Positions 1-7,776 of a stretch of DNA of 47,006 bases are shown here, piece after piece; position 1 is the stretch's first letter, and every line of letters starts with the position of its first letter. The DNA is taken from NCBI GenBank assembly GCA_002380945.1, contig DFWO01000093.1, positions 1 to 47,006 of the forward strand, written 5' to 3'. The notes beneath the pieces are model-generated. The model saw only the letters and a list, made by a program, of their open reading frames with translations, made no database searches and was not told where the DNA came from. This stretch comes from Methylococcaceae bacterium UBA4132 (GTDB lineage: Bacteria > Pseudomonadota > Gammaproteobacteria > Methylococcales > Methylomonadaceae). Both the position numbers and the translations under genes were made by a program.

Positions 1-129
1 AAGGTACTGTTTGTATTGACATTTATGCCAGTTATTGACCTTCACGCCTGGCTCCTTGGCGGTTTCTTACACGGTCTTTTCGACTCAATCTCCTGTTTCA
101 CTGCCAATTCTCTAAATCCTGCTGTCTAA
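1..129 (+). CDS. 3' end of an unidentified protein (cut by window edge)
   Basis: Frame 1 is open from the first base to a TAA at 127-129, giving 42 residues rich in hydrophobic amino acids and ending in SLNPAV. The stretch reads like the last membrane segment of an integral membrane protein, but no family motif is visible and the gene start is outside the window. Forty-two open codons could also occur by chance. No clear terminator follows before the promoter of the next gene. Confidence 0.3.
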   Translation, partial: KVLFVLTFMPVIDLHAWLLGGFLHGLFDSISCFTANSLNPAV

Positions 130-227
130 CTTTGATGTGTTGATTTACTCATTAGGTCTCTCTTTTATTTCTTTCGTAAAGTTTAAAAGATTTTGTCCTG
201 TTTAGTGTAGCCACATCAGTTTTGTTT

Positions 228-256
228 TTCCCAAAGGAACGCTGGGCAGATATAAT
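228..256 (+). promoter_or_regulatory. Putative sigma-70 promoter for the ABC exporter
   Basis: A -35-like TTCCCA (228-233) lies 17 bp before a perfect -10 TATAAT (251-256), 32 bp before the ATG of the exporter gene. The -35 matches consensus at four of six positions. Predicted by eye only. Confidence 0.4.
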
Positions 257-288
257 TAACGGTTATAAAAATCGCCAGTGACACAATA

Positions 289-2079
289 ATGCAATCAACA
301 CCCAATACGGCTATTTATAGTTGGAAGTCCATCTATCAAATTGCGATAGAGCATAAAAAACCACTCATTTACGCACATTTGTTGGCAATACTTGCTACGG
401 TTGCCAGTGTGCCTGTGCCGTTGTTGATGCCGCTCTTAGTTGATGAGGTGTTGTTAAAAAAACCAAGTATCGTTGTTCATACCATCAATTTAGTCACGCC
501 TGTTGAGTATCAATTACCTATCTTGTACATTGGGCTGGTGTTAGTAGCGAGTCTTTTGTTACGCATTGTTTCTATCATTTTTAATATTATTCAATCGCGG
601 CAATTTTCTTTTATTTCTAAAGATATTGTGTTTCGGATTCGTAGCAAGTTGATAGCGCATCTACAAACTATTTCTATGTCTGAATATGAAAGTCTTGGCA
701 CGGGGACGGTAGTTACGCATTTAGTCACTGACCTCGATACCATTGATAATTTTATTGGTTCAACCACAAGCAAGTTGTTAGTGGCGAGTTTAACGGTAAT
801 AGGAACAGCAGTGATTTTGTTATGGATGCACTGGCAATTGGGTATGTTTATTTTGTTACTTAATCCTGTGGTGATTTATTTCACCCGCGTGGTTGGCTCA
901 AAGGTTAAGTATCTTAAAGCACAAGAAAATTCTGCTTATGAGCTGTTTCAACAAGCCTTGACCGAAACACTGGAAGCTATTCAACAAATCCGCGCTAGTA
1001 ACCGTGAACGCCATTATTGTCAGCAATTAATAGACTCCGCTCGTACCGTTAAAGACAATTCCATCGCCTTTGCGTGGAAAAGTGATGCCGCTAATCGCTT
1101 GAGTTTTCTAGTGTTTCTGTTTGGCTTTGATGTGTTTCGCGCCTGTGCGATGTTGATGGTGTTTTATTCTGATTTAACGATTGGTGAAATGCTGGCTGTG
1201 TTTGGCTATCTGTGGTTTATGATGGGACCCGTACAAGAAATACTGAGTATTCAATATGCGTTTTATGCGGCTAAGGCGGCGTTAATTCGCATTAATCGAC
1301 TCAATGCCTTGCAGCAAGAGCCGCATTATCCGCACTTGGACAATCCCTTTTTAAACAAAAAAACCGTTGCGGTACGGGTGGAAAATCTGCATTTTAGTTA
1401 CGGTGAAGAAAAAGTGCTGAACGGTATTAATCTGCACATTAAAGCGGGTGAAAAAGTTGCCTTAGTCGGTGCAAGTGGTGGCGGTAAATCCACACTTATA
1501 CAAACACTGATTGGCTTATATCCTACCAGTTCTGGGCAGATTTACTTTGATGAGGTGGCTATTGATCGTATTGGCTTGGAAGTCGTGCGTGAACACGTTG
1601 TCACGGTGTTACAGCATCCGATTTTATTTAACGACACGCTACGCGCCAATCTTACTTTAGGAAAACCTGCAACCGATACTGAGTTGTGGAATGCCTTGAA
1701 TATCGCCCAATTAGGTGATGTGGTTAATGACTTGGCACACGGCTTAGATACCATCGTAGGGCGGCACGGTATGCGTTTATCAGGTGGTCAACGGCAACGC
1801 CTTGCCATTGCACGAATGGTGGTTGCCGACCCTAAAGTGGTTATCTTAGATGAAGCCACCTCAGCATTGGATACTGAAACGGAACATAATCTACACGCCG
1901 CACTGAATACTTTTTTACAAGGACGCACCACCATTATCATTGCCCACCGTCTCAGTGCCGTCAAACAGGCTGATCATGTCTATGTATTTGAACAAGGCGA
2001 AATCTGTGAACAAGGACGGCATGAAACTTTAATCAGCCAACAGGGTCTTTACGCTAAACTGTATGGCGAATATCAATAA
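289..2079 (+). CDS. ABC exporter half-transporter (permease fused to ATPase)
   Basis: A 596-residue fused transporter of the MsbA/multidrug-lipid exporter type. Residues about 1-320 form the six-helix membrane domain. The nucleotide-binding domain follows from about residue 355, with Walker A GASGGGKST (about 394-402), signature LSGGQRQRLAIAR (from about 497), Walker B VVILDEATSALD and H-loop IIIAHR. All catalytic motifs are intact, so it should work as a homodimer in the inner membrane. The substrate cannot be read from the sequence; lipids, peptides and drugs are all possible for the family. The ATG at 289 has no strong ribosome-binding site but follows a promoter at 228-256. The next gene starts 6 bp after its stop, so the two are probably co-transcribed. 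Confidence 0.88.
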   Translation: MQSTPNTAIYSWKSIYQIAIEHKKPLIYAHLLAILATVASVPVPLLMPLLVDEVLLKKPSIVVHTINLVTPVEYQLPILYIGLVLVASLLLRIVSIIFNIIQSRQFSFISKDIVFRIRSKLIAHLQTISMSEYESLGTGTVVTHLVTDLDTIDNFIGSTTSKLLVASLTVIGTAVILLWMHWQLGMFILLLNPVVIYFTRVVGSKVKYLKAQENSAYELFQQALTETLEAIQQIRASNRERHYCQQLIDSARTVKDNSIAFAWKSDAANRLSFLVFLFGFDVFRACAMLMVFYSDLTIGEMLAVFGYLWFMMGPVQEILSIQYAFYAAKAALIRINRLNALQQEPHYPHLDNPFLNKKTVAVRVENLHFSYGEEKVLNGINLHIKAGEKVALVGASGGGKSTLIQTLIGLYPTSSGQIYFDEVAIDRIGLEVVREHVVTVLQHPILFNDTLRANLTLGKPATDTELWNALNIAQLGDVVNDLAHGLDTIVGRHGMRLSGGQRQRLAIARMVVADPKVVILDEATSALDTETEHNLHAALNTFLQGRTTIIIAHRLSAVKQADHVYVFEQGEICEQGRHETLISQQGLYAKLYGEYQ

Positions 2080-2085
2080 CACATT

Positions 2086-2919
2086 ATGACTGAACGCTAC
2101 GATTTACATTGTCACTCAACCGCTTCCGATGGTGCGTTGTCACCGACCGCCTTAGTGCAACGCGCTCATCAAAATGGCGTGACTGCATTGGCTTTAACCG
2201 ATCATGATACGACTATGGGGTTAGCGGAGGCGCACGTTTGTGCAGACGCATTAGGTATGCGCTTAATTGATGGCATTGAATTATCTACCAGTTGGCAAAA
2301 CAAATGCCTGCATATTGTTGGTTTAGGCATAGACCCCTATTACGCGCCATTAGCCAATGCGACTCACGAGTTGCAAGCAACTCGCTTAGAACGTGCAGCA
2401 AAAATCGCCGAAAAATTAGAGAAAAAACATATTACGGGTGCATTTGAGGCAGTAAAAAAAGCCGCAGGGCAGGGCATGATTACCCGCAGTCATTTTGCCG
2501 ATTTTTTGTTATCGCAATTTCATGTTTCCACTCAACAAGAAGCCTTTGATCGTTATCTGGGTAAAGGCAAACCCGCTTTTGTTGCGACCACTTGGGCAGA
2601 CATGGAAATCGCTATTCATTGGATTACTGAAGCGGGCGGCGTGGCGGTGTTAGCGCATCCATTACGTTACAAATTAACCGCTAACTGGATGAAACGGTTA
2701 CTGGCTGCTTTTAAAGACGCAGGTGGGCAGAGTATGGAAGTCGTAACAGGCAGAAATAATGTCGATGAAATAAAACTACTGGCGACTTACGCAAACCAGT
2801 TTGCACTAGCAGGTTCGGTAGGTTCGGATTTTCATAGTCCTGTAACACCTTGGGTAGAATTGGGTAGACTTGCACCTTTACCCGATAATATTCAACCTGT
2901 TTGGGAATTGCTGAATTAA
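2086..2919 (+). CDS. rnm: PHP-domain phosphoesterase, RNase AM-like (YciV family)
   Basis: A 277-residue PHP-domain protein. Metal-binding signatures occur in the family order: DLHCHSTASDG at the N-terminus, ALTDHDT, GIELST, HIVGLG, LAHPLRY and GSDFHSP near the C-terminus. Length and motif spacing match YciV/RNase AM, the 5'-3' exonuclease that trims 5' ends of rRNAs and degrades oligonucleotides including 3',5'-nucleoside bisphosphate. The assignment rests on family resemblance; other PHP phosphoesterases share these motifs. It begins just after the ABC exporter stop and is followed by a 13-bp inverted repeat that may end the transcript. Confidence 0.82.
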   Translation: MTERYDLHCHSTASDGALSPTALVQRAHQNGVTALALTDHDTTMGLAEAHVCADALGMRLIDGIELSTSWQNKCLHIVGLGIDPYYAPLANATHELQATRLERAAKIAEKLEKKHITGAFEAVKKAAGQGMITRSHFADFLLSQFHVSTQQEAFDRYLGKGKPAFVATTWADMEIAIHWITEAGGVAVLAHPLRYKLTANWMKRLLAAFKDAGGQSMEVVTGRNNVDEIKLLATYANQFALAGSVGSDFHSPVTPWVELGRLAPLPDNIQPVWELLN

Positions 2920-2921
2920 GT

Positions 2922-2976
2922 TTGTCCACGAAAACCACCAAAGACACGAAAACATTTTCTTGCTTTTCGTGGACAA
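2922..2976. repeat. 13-bp inverted repeat after rnm
   Basis: TTGTCCACGAAAA (2922-2934) is perfectly complementary to TTTTCGTGGACAA (2964-2976), with a 29-nt loop. No T-run follows, so it is more likely a dispersed repeat than a classic terminator. It separates rnm from the uracil-DNA glycosylase gene. Confidence 0.6.
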
Positions 2977-3042
2977 CCGCTGTTTGCCTCTAGCTATTAT
3001 TTCGGTGATAATCGCCGCGCACTTTTACCGCAGAGACTTAAT

Positions 3043-3723
3043 GTGAATAACGCCATACGCTTACAATACCTTGCTGCAATGGGCATTAATGTCTGGATAC
3101 CTAGAATAGTTGCGCCTGTAGAACAGTCATTGCCAGTTGTTGTCGCTGAACCTGAACTTACTATTGACCAACAGTGGCATAATTTAAGAACTGAAGTACA
3201 AAACTGTACGCTGTGTAACTTATGTAACACGCGTACCCAAACGGTATTTGGCACAGGTAATCAACACGCCGATTGGCTGATTATTGGTGAAGCACCTGGT
3301 GAACAAGAAGATAAACAAGGGCAACCGTTTGTCGGTGTAGCGGGGCAGTTGCTCACTGAAATGTTACGCGCTATTGGTCTTAGTCGTGAGGAAGTGTTTA
3401 TTGCCAATATATTAAAATGCAGACCGCCTAATAACCGCGATCCGCACATTGATGAAATAAAACACTGTAAAGATTACTTACAGCGGCAACAACAACTCAT
3501 TCAACCCAAAATTATTTTGGCAGTTGGGCGCATTGCTGCACAAGCCTTGTTAGATACCAATGAACCGTTAGCCAAGCTCAGAGGCAAAGTGCATACTTTC
3601 AACAATACGCCCGTGGTAGTCGTTTATCATCCCGCGTATTTACTCCGTTCCTTGTCAGAAAAACGCAAAGCATGGCAAGACTTACAATTTGCAAAACAAA
3701 CCGTTATAGCGATGGAAAAATAA
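3043..3723 (+). CDS. Family 4 uracil-DNA glycosylase with a 4Fe-4S cluster
   Basis: A 226-residue protein with the hallmarks of family 4 (thermophile-type) uracil-DNA glycosylase, which removes uracil from DNA in base-excision repair. Cluster cysteines are seen as CTLC (C55, C58), KCRPP (about 128) and HCKDY (about 142). The uracil pocket motif GEAPGEQED starts at 82, and HPAYLLR is the C-terminal active-site loop. An extra cysteine, C61, is not part of the family pattern. The start is GTG at 3043; no ATG is available, the reading frame is open upstream, and the residues after this GTG already match the usual N-terminal helix (QYLAAMGINVW). The rimI-like gene follows after 2 bp. Confidence 0.87.
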   Translation: MNNAIRLQYLAAMGINVWIPRIVAPVEQSLPVVVAEPELTIDQQWHNLRTEVQNCTLCNLCNTRTQTVFGTGNQHADWLIIGEAPGEQEDKQGQPFVGVAGQLLTEMLRAIGLSREEVFIANILKCRPPNNRDPHIDEIKHCKDYLQRQQQLIQPKIILAVGRIAAQALLDTNEPLAKLRGKVHTFNNTPVVVVYHPAYLLRSLSEKRKAWQDLQFAKQTVIAMEK

Positions 3724-3725
3724 TC

Positions 3726-4265
3726 ATGCGTGGATTAGTAGACAAAATAAAAGATTTTGTATTGTATGATGCCGACAAAGAATTTTATGCCAAAGTATTT
3801 CCTGATTCCGTGACTAAAAAAGACCTTATGCGACTACGCACAATGACGCACGCCGATTTACCCGCCGTGATGACTATCGAACGAAAAAACTACGCTTTCC
3901 CTTGGGGCGAAGACATTTTTAAAGACTGTTTTAAAGCAGGTTACCGTTGTTGGGTCTGTGAAACGCAAGGCAAAGTGGTAGGTTATAGCTTATTGTCACT
4001 CGCGGTCGGCGAGGCACATATTCTCAATATCTCCGTAGACCCAGACGAACAAGGTCAAGGCATAGGGCGTAAAATGATGGAAAACGCCATAGATTACGCC
4101 AGAGGACGTGCCGAAACCGTTTTCTTAGAAGTCAGACCATCCAATGCAGCCGCCATCGCCCTTTATGAAGACCTAGGCTTCAATGAAATCGGCATAAGAA
4201 AAGGCTATTACCCCGCTGAAAATGGACGTGAAGATGCCATTATGTTGGCATTGCAATTGTTCTAA
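3726..4265 (+). CDS. rimI: Ribosomal-protein alanine N-acetyltransferase RimI
   Basis: A 179-residue GNAT acetyltransferase. The acetyl-CoA site is NISVDPDEQGQGIG, followed by the family features FLEVRPSNAAAIALYEDLGF and GYYP, diagnostic of RimI, which acetylates the N-terminus of ribosomal protein S18. The RimI core begins near residue 38; the preceding segment is an N-terminal extension compared with the roughly 150-residue enzyme. The ATG at 3726 was chosen because it lies 2 bp after the glycosylase stop with a purine-rich GGAAAAA upstream. An earlier in-frame ATG at 3672 would overlap that gene by 52 bp. The pairing with family 4 UDG resembles the tsaB/rimI/udg neighbourhood of proteobacteria. 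Confidence 0.87.
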   Translation: MRGLVDKIKDFVLYDADKEFYAKVFPDSVTKKDLMRLRTMTHADLPAVMTIERKNYAFPWGEDIFKDCFKAGYRCWVCETQGKVVGYSLLSLAVGEAHILNISVDPDEQGQGIGRKMMENAIDYARGRAETVFLEVRPSNAAAIALYEDLGFNEIGIRKGYYPAENGREDAIMLALQLF

Positions 4266-4346
4266 CGCTTCACAGGAATCCAATAACTTTAGCCATTGGA
4301 CATAACACGCCTAAAGCTGTTTCACTCCATACCAAAAACCTAGCAC

Positions 4347-4380
4347 TTTACTCAGAATTTAAATAGGACTAAAATAGTCC
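4347..4380 (+). promoter_or_regulatory. suf operon promoter overlapping an IscR type-1-like operator
   Basis: TTTACT (4347-4352) and TAAAAT (4370-4375) are spaced by exactly 17 bp. The -10 sits inside a palindrome whose core GACTAAAATAGTC (4367-4379) fits the IscR type 1 consensus core GACTRWWWYAGTC at every position; flanking G/C extends it to 15 bp. The regulator gene starts 23 bp downstream. Inference: the Rrf2 protein encoded next binds here and represses or activates its own operon according to Fe-S status. Confidence 0.7.
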
Positions 4381-4402
4381 CCAATTACAACAGGTGGGGA
4401 TT

Positions 4403-4864
4403 ATGCTCAGACTCAGTAAACTAACAGACTACGCAACTGTTATCTTAAGCTTCATGGCAAAGAATAACGAACGTGTCTGCGCCGCAATGGAACTTGCAAC
4501 CGCGACAGGTATCGCATTACCAACGGTCAGCAAAATTCTGAAAGCACTGGTCAACGCCAAAGTGTTAATCTCCACACGCGGGGCAAAAGGCGGTTATGCC
4601 CTCGCCACCGTGCCTGAAAAAATTACCGTAGCCACCATTATCAGTGCATTAGAAGGTCCGATTGCCGTCACCGAATGTAGCATTTCCCAACAAGGTTGCG
4701 AACAAGCCGCAGGTTGCAATATTAGCGGGCATTGGAACGTCATTAACCTAGCCATTTACAACGCCCTAGAATCCGTGACCCTAGCGGACATGATAAAACC
4801 CCAAGAAACCCTCATCCCCATTGCCAGTTTATACCGACTAGAGAATCACCATGTCAGCCAGTAA
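4403..4864 (+). CDS. Rrf2-family Fe-S sensing regulator of the suf operon
   Basis: A 153-residue Rrf2/IscR-type transcription factor. The N-terminal winged helix-turn-helix is evident (LSKLTDYATVIL, then GIALPTVSKILKALVNAKV and STRGAKGGY). Three cysteines, C92, C99 and C105 (ECS...GCE...GCN), are spaced as in [2Fe-2S]-binding members, and the conserved GHW follows. Location at the head of sufBCD marks it as the SUF system regulator subtype rather than IscR. The ATG at 4403 is preferred over the in-frame GTG at 4394, because AGGTGGGG lies directly upstream of it as ribosome-binding site. The 3' end overlaps sufB by 14 bp, suggesting coupled translation. The matching operator is at 4367-4379. 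Confidence 0.9.
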   Translation: MLRLSKLTDYATVILSFMAKNNERVCAAMELATATGIALPTVSKILKALVNAKVLISTRGAKGGYALATVPEKITVATIISALEGPIAVTECSISQQGCEQAAGCNISGHWNVINLAIYNALESVTLADMIKPQETLIPIASLYRLENHHVSQ

Positions 4865-6299
4865 CGAAGAAATTAACCAACTGCTCAACCAAGATTACAA
4901 ACAAGGATTTGTTACCGAATTAGAAACCGACACCTTCCCCGTTGGTTTAGATGAAGCCGTCATTCATAAACTTTCAAAGGTCAAAAACGAACCAGAGTTC
5001 ATGCTCGAATACCGTTTAAAAGCCTTCCGTCATTGGCAAACCATGACACCGCCTGAATGGGCGTTCGTCAAATTTCCCCCCATTGATTACCAAGCCATCA
5101 GCTACTATTCCGCGCCCAAACGCAAAGAAGACGGCCCCAAAAGTCTGGATGAAATCGACCCGCAAGTTCTGGAAGCCTACAAAAAACTAGGTATTCCGTT
5201 GGATGAACAAGAACGTCTAGCAGGTATTGCCGTTGATGCCGTATTTGACAGCGTCTCAGTCGCCACCACTTTTAAAGGCAAACTCAAAGAAGCAGGCGTT
5301 ATCTTCTGCCCGATTTCCGAAGCCATACGCGAACATCCAGAACTCATCAAACAATACCTAAGCTCAGTCGTCCCCACGACTGACAACTATTTTGCCGCGC
5401 TAAATTCCGCTGTATTCACCGATGGCTCATTCGTCTACATCCCTAAAGGCGTGCGCTGCCCAATGGAATTATCAACTTATTTTCGTATCAACGCTGCCAA
5501 CACAGGACAATTTGAACGCACTCTGATTATTGCCGATGAAGGTAGTTATGTCTCATATTTGGAAGGTTGCACAGCCCCGATGCGTGACGAAAACCAACTG
5601 CACGCGGCAGTTGTCGAACTGGTTGCCTTAAAAGACGCACAAATCAAATACTCCACCGTCCAAAACTGGTATCCCGGTGACAAAGAAGGCAAAGGCGGTA
5701 TTTACAACTTCGTCACCAAACGCGCCGAATGTCGCGGTGATAACGCCAAAGTGTCATGGACACAAGTCGAAACAGGTTCAGCCATCACATGGAAATACCC
5801 AAGTTGCGTACTAACAGGCGATAACAGCGTCGGTGAATTTTATTCAGTTGCGGTAACGAATAACTACCAGCAAGCCGACACAGGCACAAAAATGATCCAC
5901 ATCGGCAAAAACACCCGCAGCACCATCGTCTCCAAAGGTATCAGCGCGGGCAAAGCCCAAAACACCTATCGCGGCTTAGTCAAAGTCCTAAAAAGCGCGG
6001 AAAACGCCCGCAACTACACGCAATGCGACTCTTTACTGGTCGGCGACCGTTGCGGCGCACACACCTTCCCGTATATCGAAGTCAAACAACCATCCGCCAA
6101 AGTCGAACACGAAGCCACCACCTCAAAAATCAGCGAAGACCAACTCTTCTTCTGCCAACAACGCGGGCTTTCAGCAGAAGATGCCGTCTCCATGATAGTC
6201 AACGGCTTTTGCAAAGAAGTATTCAGAGAATTGCCGATGGAATTTGCCGTAGAAGCTCAAGCCTTATTAGGCTTAAGTTTAGAAGGTTCAGTGGGGTAA
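4851..6299 (+). CDS. sufB: Fe-S cluster scaffold subunit SufB
   Basis: A 482-residue SufB, full length for the family, the scaffold component of the SufBC2D complex that assembles Fe-S clusters under oxidative stress or iron limitation. Recognisable conserved blocks are YIPKGVRCPMELSTYFRIN, YLEGCTAPM, the repeated beta-helix region, and the C-terminal CDSLLVGDRCGAHTFPYIEV segment that contains the cysteine involved in cluster assembly. GLSAEDAVSMIVNGFC closes the protein. It starts within the last codons of the regulator gene and is followed after 6 bp by an antitoxin gene instead of sufC, an unusual interruption. Confidence 0.97.
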   Translation: MSASNEEINQLLNQDYKQGFVTELETDTFPVGLDEAVIHKLSKVKNEPEFMLEYRLKAFRHWQTMTPPEWAFVKFPPIDYQAISYYSAPKRKEDGPKSLDEIDPQVLEAYKKLGIPLDEQERLAGIAVDAVFDSVSVATTFKGKLKEAGVIFCPISEAIREHPELIKQYLSSVVPTTDNYFAALNSAVFTDGSFVYIPKGVRCPMELSTYFRINAANTGQFERTLIIADEGSYVSYLEGCTAPMRDENQLHAAVVELVALKDAQIKYSTVQNWYPGDKEGKGGIYNFVTKRAECRGDNAKVSWTQVETGSAITWKYPSCVLTGDNSVGEFYSVAVTNNYQQADTGTKMIHIGKNTRSTIVSKGISAGKAQNTYRGLVKVLKSAENARNYTQCDSLLVGDRCGAHTFPYIEVKQPSAKVEHEATTSKISEDQLFFCQQRGLSAEDAVSMIVNGFCKEVFRELPMEFAVEAQALLGLSLEGSVG

Positions 6300-6305
6300 T
6301 GAATC

Positions 6306-6491
6306 ATGCAGTTAGTCGAAGAAATACAACAGCACGTTGAACAATTACCCAGCGATTTACAAGCTAAAGTTTTTGAATATATTTTGACCTTAGAACAAAA
6401 GCACAAGCAAATAACAGAAGAGGAAGCGTTGGCTATACATGAACAACTCATGAACCAATATTCAGACGCTTTTGAAAAGCTATCACAATAA
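6306..6491 (+). CDS. DUF2281-like antitoxin of a Doc-type TA pair
   Basis: A 61-residue acidic protein with a predicted helical N-terminus (VEEIQQHVEQLPSDLQAKVFEYILTL) resembling the DUF2281/VapB-like antitoxins that sit next to Doc or VapC toxins. It begins 6 bp after sufB, and its TAA overlaps the ATG of the toxin gene (TAATG), the usual tight coupling of a toxin-antitoxin operon. It would neutralise the downstream Fic/Doc protein by direct binding. The antitoxin role is inferred from size and context, because the family signature is short. Confidence 0.7.
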   Translation: MQLVEEIQQHVEQLPSDLQAKVFEYILTLEQKHKQITEEEALAIHEQLMNQYSDAFEKLSQ

Positions 6492-6880
6492 TGGCGGAAT
6501 TATTTTTTATATCCAAATCTTTGGCATTAAAAATCCACCAGCAACAAATTGAACGCTTTGGTGGTTTATCTGCATTACGCGATGAAGCATTATTAGAATC
6601 GGCATTAGGCGCGGCACAACAAACGTGGCATTACACCGTTGATATTTACCAAACAGCCGCGCAATATTGTTATTCCATTGCCCGCAATCATCCATTTGCC
6701 GATGGTAATAAACGTGTCGCTGCCGCTTGTATGTTGGTATTTTTAGTGAGTAATAAAAAACAACCATTAATAACCAATGCTGAACTTTACGATTGGGTTA
6801 TTAAAGTGGCAACTAATGAATTATCGCGTGAACAATTGGCTGAGTTATTAAAAACGCGATGCACAAATAAAAGTGCGTAG
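6491..6880 (+). CDS. Doc (death on curing) family Fic-fold toxin
   Basis: A 129-residue protein of the Doc family. The catalytic Fic motif is HPFADGNKRVAAA (about residues 65-77), preceded by the characteristic RDEALLESAL and followed by NELSREQLAELL. Doc toxins phosphorylate EF-Tu on a conserved threonine and stop translation. The glycine in ADGNKR is the AMPylating-Fic form, whereas phage P1 Doc has ANKR, so AMPylation cannot be excluded. All motif residues are present, so it appears active. Its stop codon (6878-6880) lies inside a dispersed palindrome at 6877-6901. The pair splits the suf operon between sufB and sufC. Confidence 0.85.
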   Translation: MAELFFISKSLALKIHQQQIERFGGLSALRDEALLESALGAAQQTWHYTVDIYQTAAQYCYSIARNHPFADGNKRVAAACMLVFLVSNKKQPLITNAELYDWVIKVATNELSREQLAELLKTRCTNKSA

Positions 6881-6901
6881 TGTGGGCAATGCCCACCCTA
6901 C
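6877..6901. repeat. REP-like palindrome ending the Doc gene
   Basis: GTAG-t-GTGGGC-AAT-GCCCAC-c-CTAC forms a 10-bp stem with one mismatch and a 3-nt loop. The first bases supply the stop codon of the Doc gene. This 'gtagggtgggcaatgcccac' type of palindrome is a dispersed repeat of many gammaproteobacterial genomes. Confidence 0.65.
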
Positions 6902-7031
6902 CTAACTTCGGCATAGACTGAGTAATTAAAAAGGATTGTGATTAGAAAAAGGATAATTTTCATAATGAGTTTCTTGTATAGGCTGGCTTTGATTTAGCCG
7001 TGAAAGTTTTAATAAACAATTTGGAGTAATC

Positions 7032-7775
7032 ATGTTAAGTATAAAAGATTTAACCGTCAATGTCGGTGATAAACAGATTCTTAAAGGAATTAACCTTGAA
7101 ATTAAGGCGGGAGAAATTCACGCGATTATGGGACCTAATGGGTCTGGTAAAAGTACCTTGTCGCATATATTATCAGGCAAAGGCGGTTATGAAGTAACAG
7201 GTGGTTCGGTAATGTATCAAGGCAAAGATTTATTAGCAATGCCACCTGAAATTCGTGCGCGTGAGGGGGTATTTTTAGCGTTTCAATACCCTGTTGAAAT
7301 TGCAGGGGTCAGTAATATTTATTTGTTAAAAGCGGCGTTAAATGCAGTGCGTAAATATCACGGGCAATCGGAAGTAGATGCAATGGATTTTTTAACGCTG
7401 ATTAAAGAGAAAGTGCGTTTATTAGAAATGGATGAAAAGTTTTTATATCGTGCGGTGAATGAGGGGTTTTCTGGCGGGGAAAAGAAACGTAATGAGATAT
7501 TACAAATGGCAATATTAGAACCCTCATTGTGTATTCTTGATGAAACCGATTCTGGGTTGGATATAGACGCATTAAAAATAGTTTCTGAGGGGGTTAATTC
7601 TTTACGTTCACCTGACCGCGCTTTTATTATGGTCACGCATTATCAACGCTTATTAGATTATATTAAACCTGATTTTGTTCATGTATTAGCGCATGGTCAA
7701 ATTGTTAAATCAGGCGGCGCAGAATTGGCATTAGAATTGGAAGAAAAAGGTTATAGCTGGGTTGAGGCGGCTTAA
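7032..7775 (+). CDS. sufC: Fe-S assembly ATPase SufC
   Basis: A 247-residue ABC-type ATPase, the soluble SufC subunit of SufBC2D that drives the conformational change of the scaffold. Walker A is GPNGSGKST (about residues 34-42). The SufC-specific signature FSGGEKKRNEILQMA replaces the transporter LSGGQ, and LCILDETDSGLDIDALK is the Walker B/D-loop. TTTGGAG precedes the ATG. It is separated from sufB by 732 bp holding the toxin-antitoxin pair and a palindrome. Its stop is 1 bp before the sufD ATG. Confidence 0.97.
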   Translation: MLSIKDLTVNVGDKQILKGINLEIKAGEIHAIMGPNGSGKSTLSHILSGKGGYEVTGGSVMYQGKDLLAMPPEIRAREGVFLAFQYPVEIAGVSNIYLLKAALNAVRKYHGQSEVDAMDFLTLIKEKVRLLEMDEKFLYRAVNEGFSGGEKKRNEILQMAILEPSLCILDETDSGLDIDALKIVSEGVNSLRSPDRAFIMVTHYQRLLDYIKPDFVHVLAHGQIVKSGGAELALELEEKGYSWVEAA

Positions 7776-7776
7776 T

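Noticed and set aside
6023..6340. 105-codon frame overlapping the end of sufB
   Set aside because: It is a shifted frame of sufB with arginine-rich, non-natural composition.
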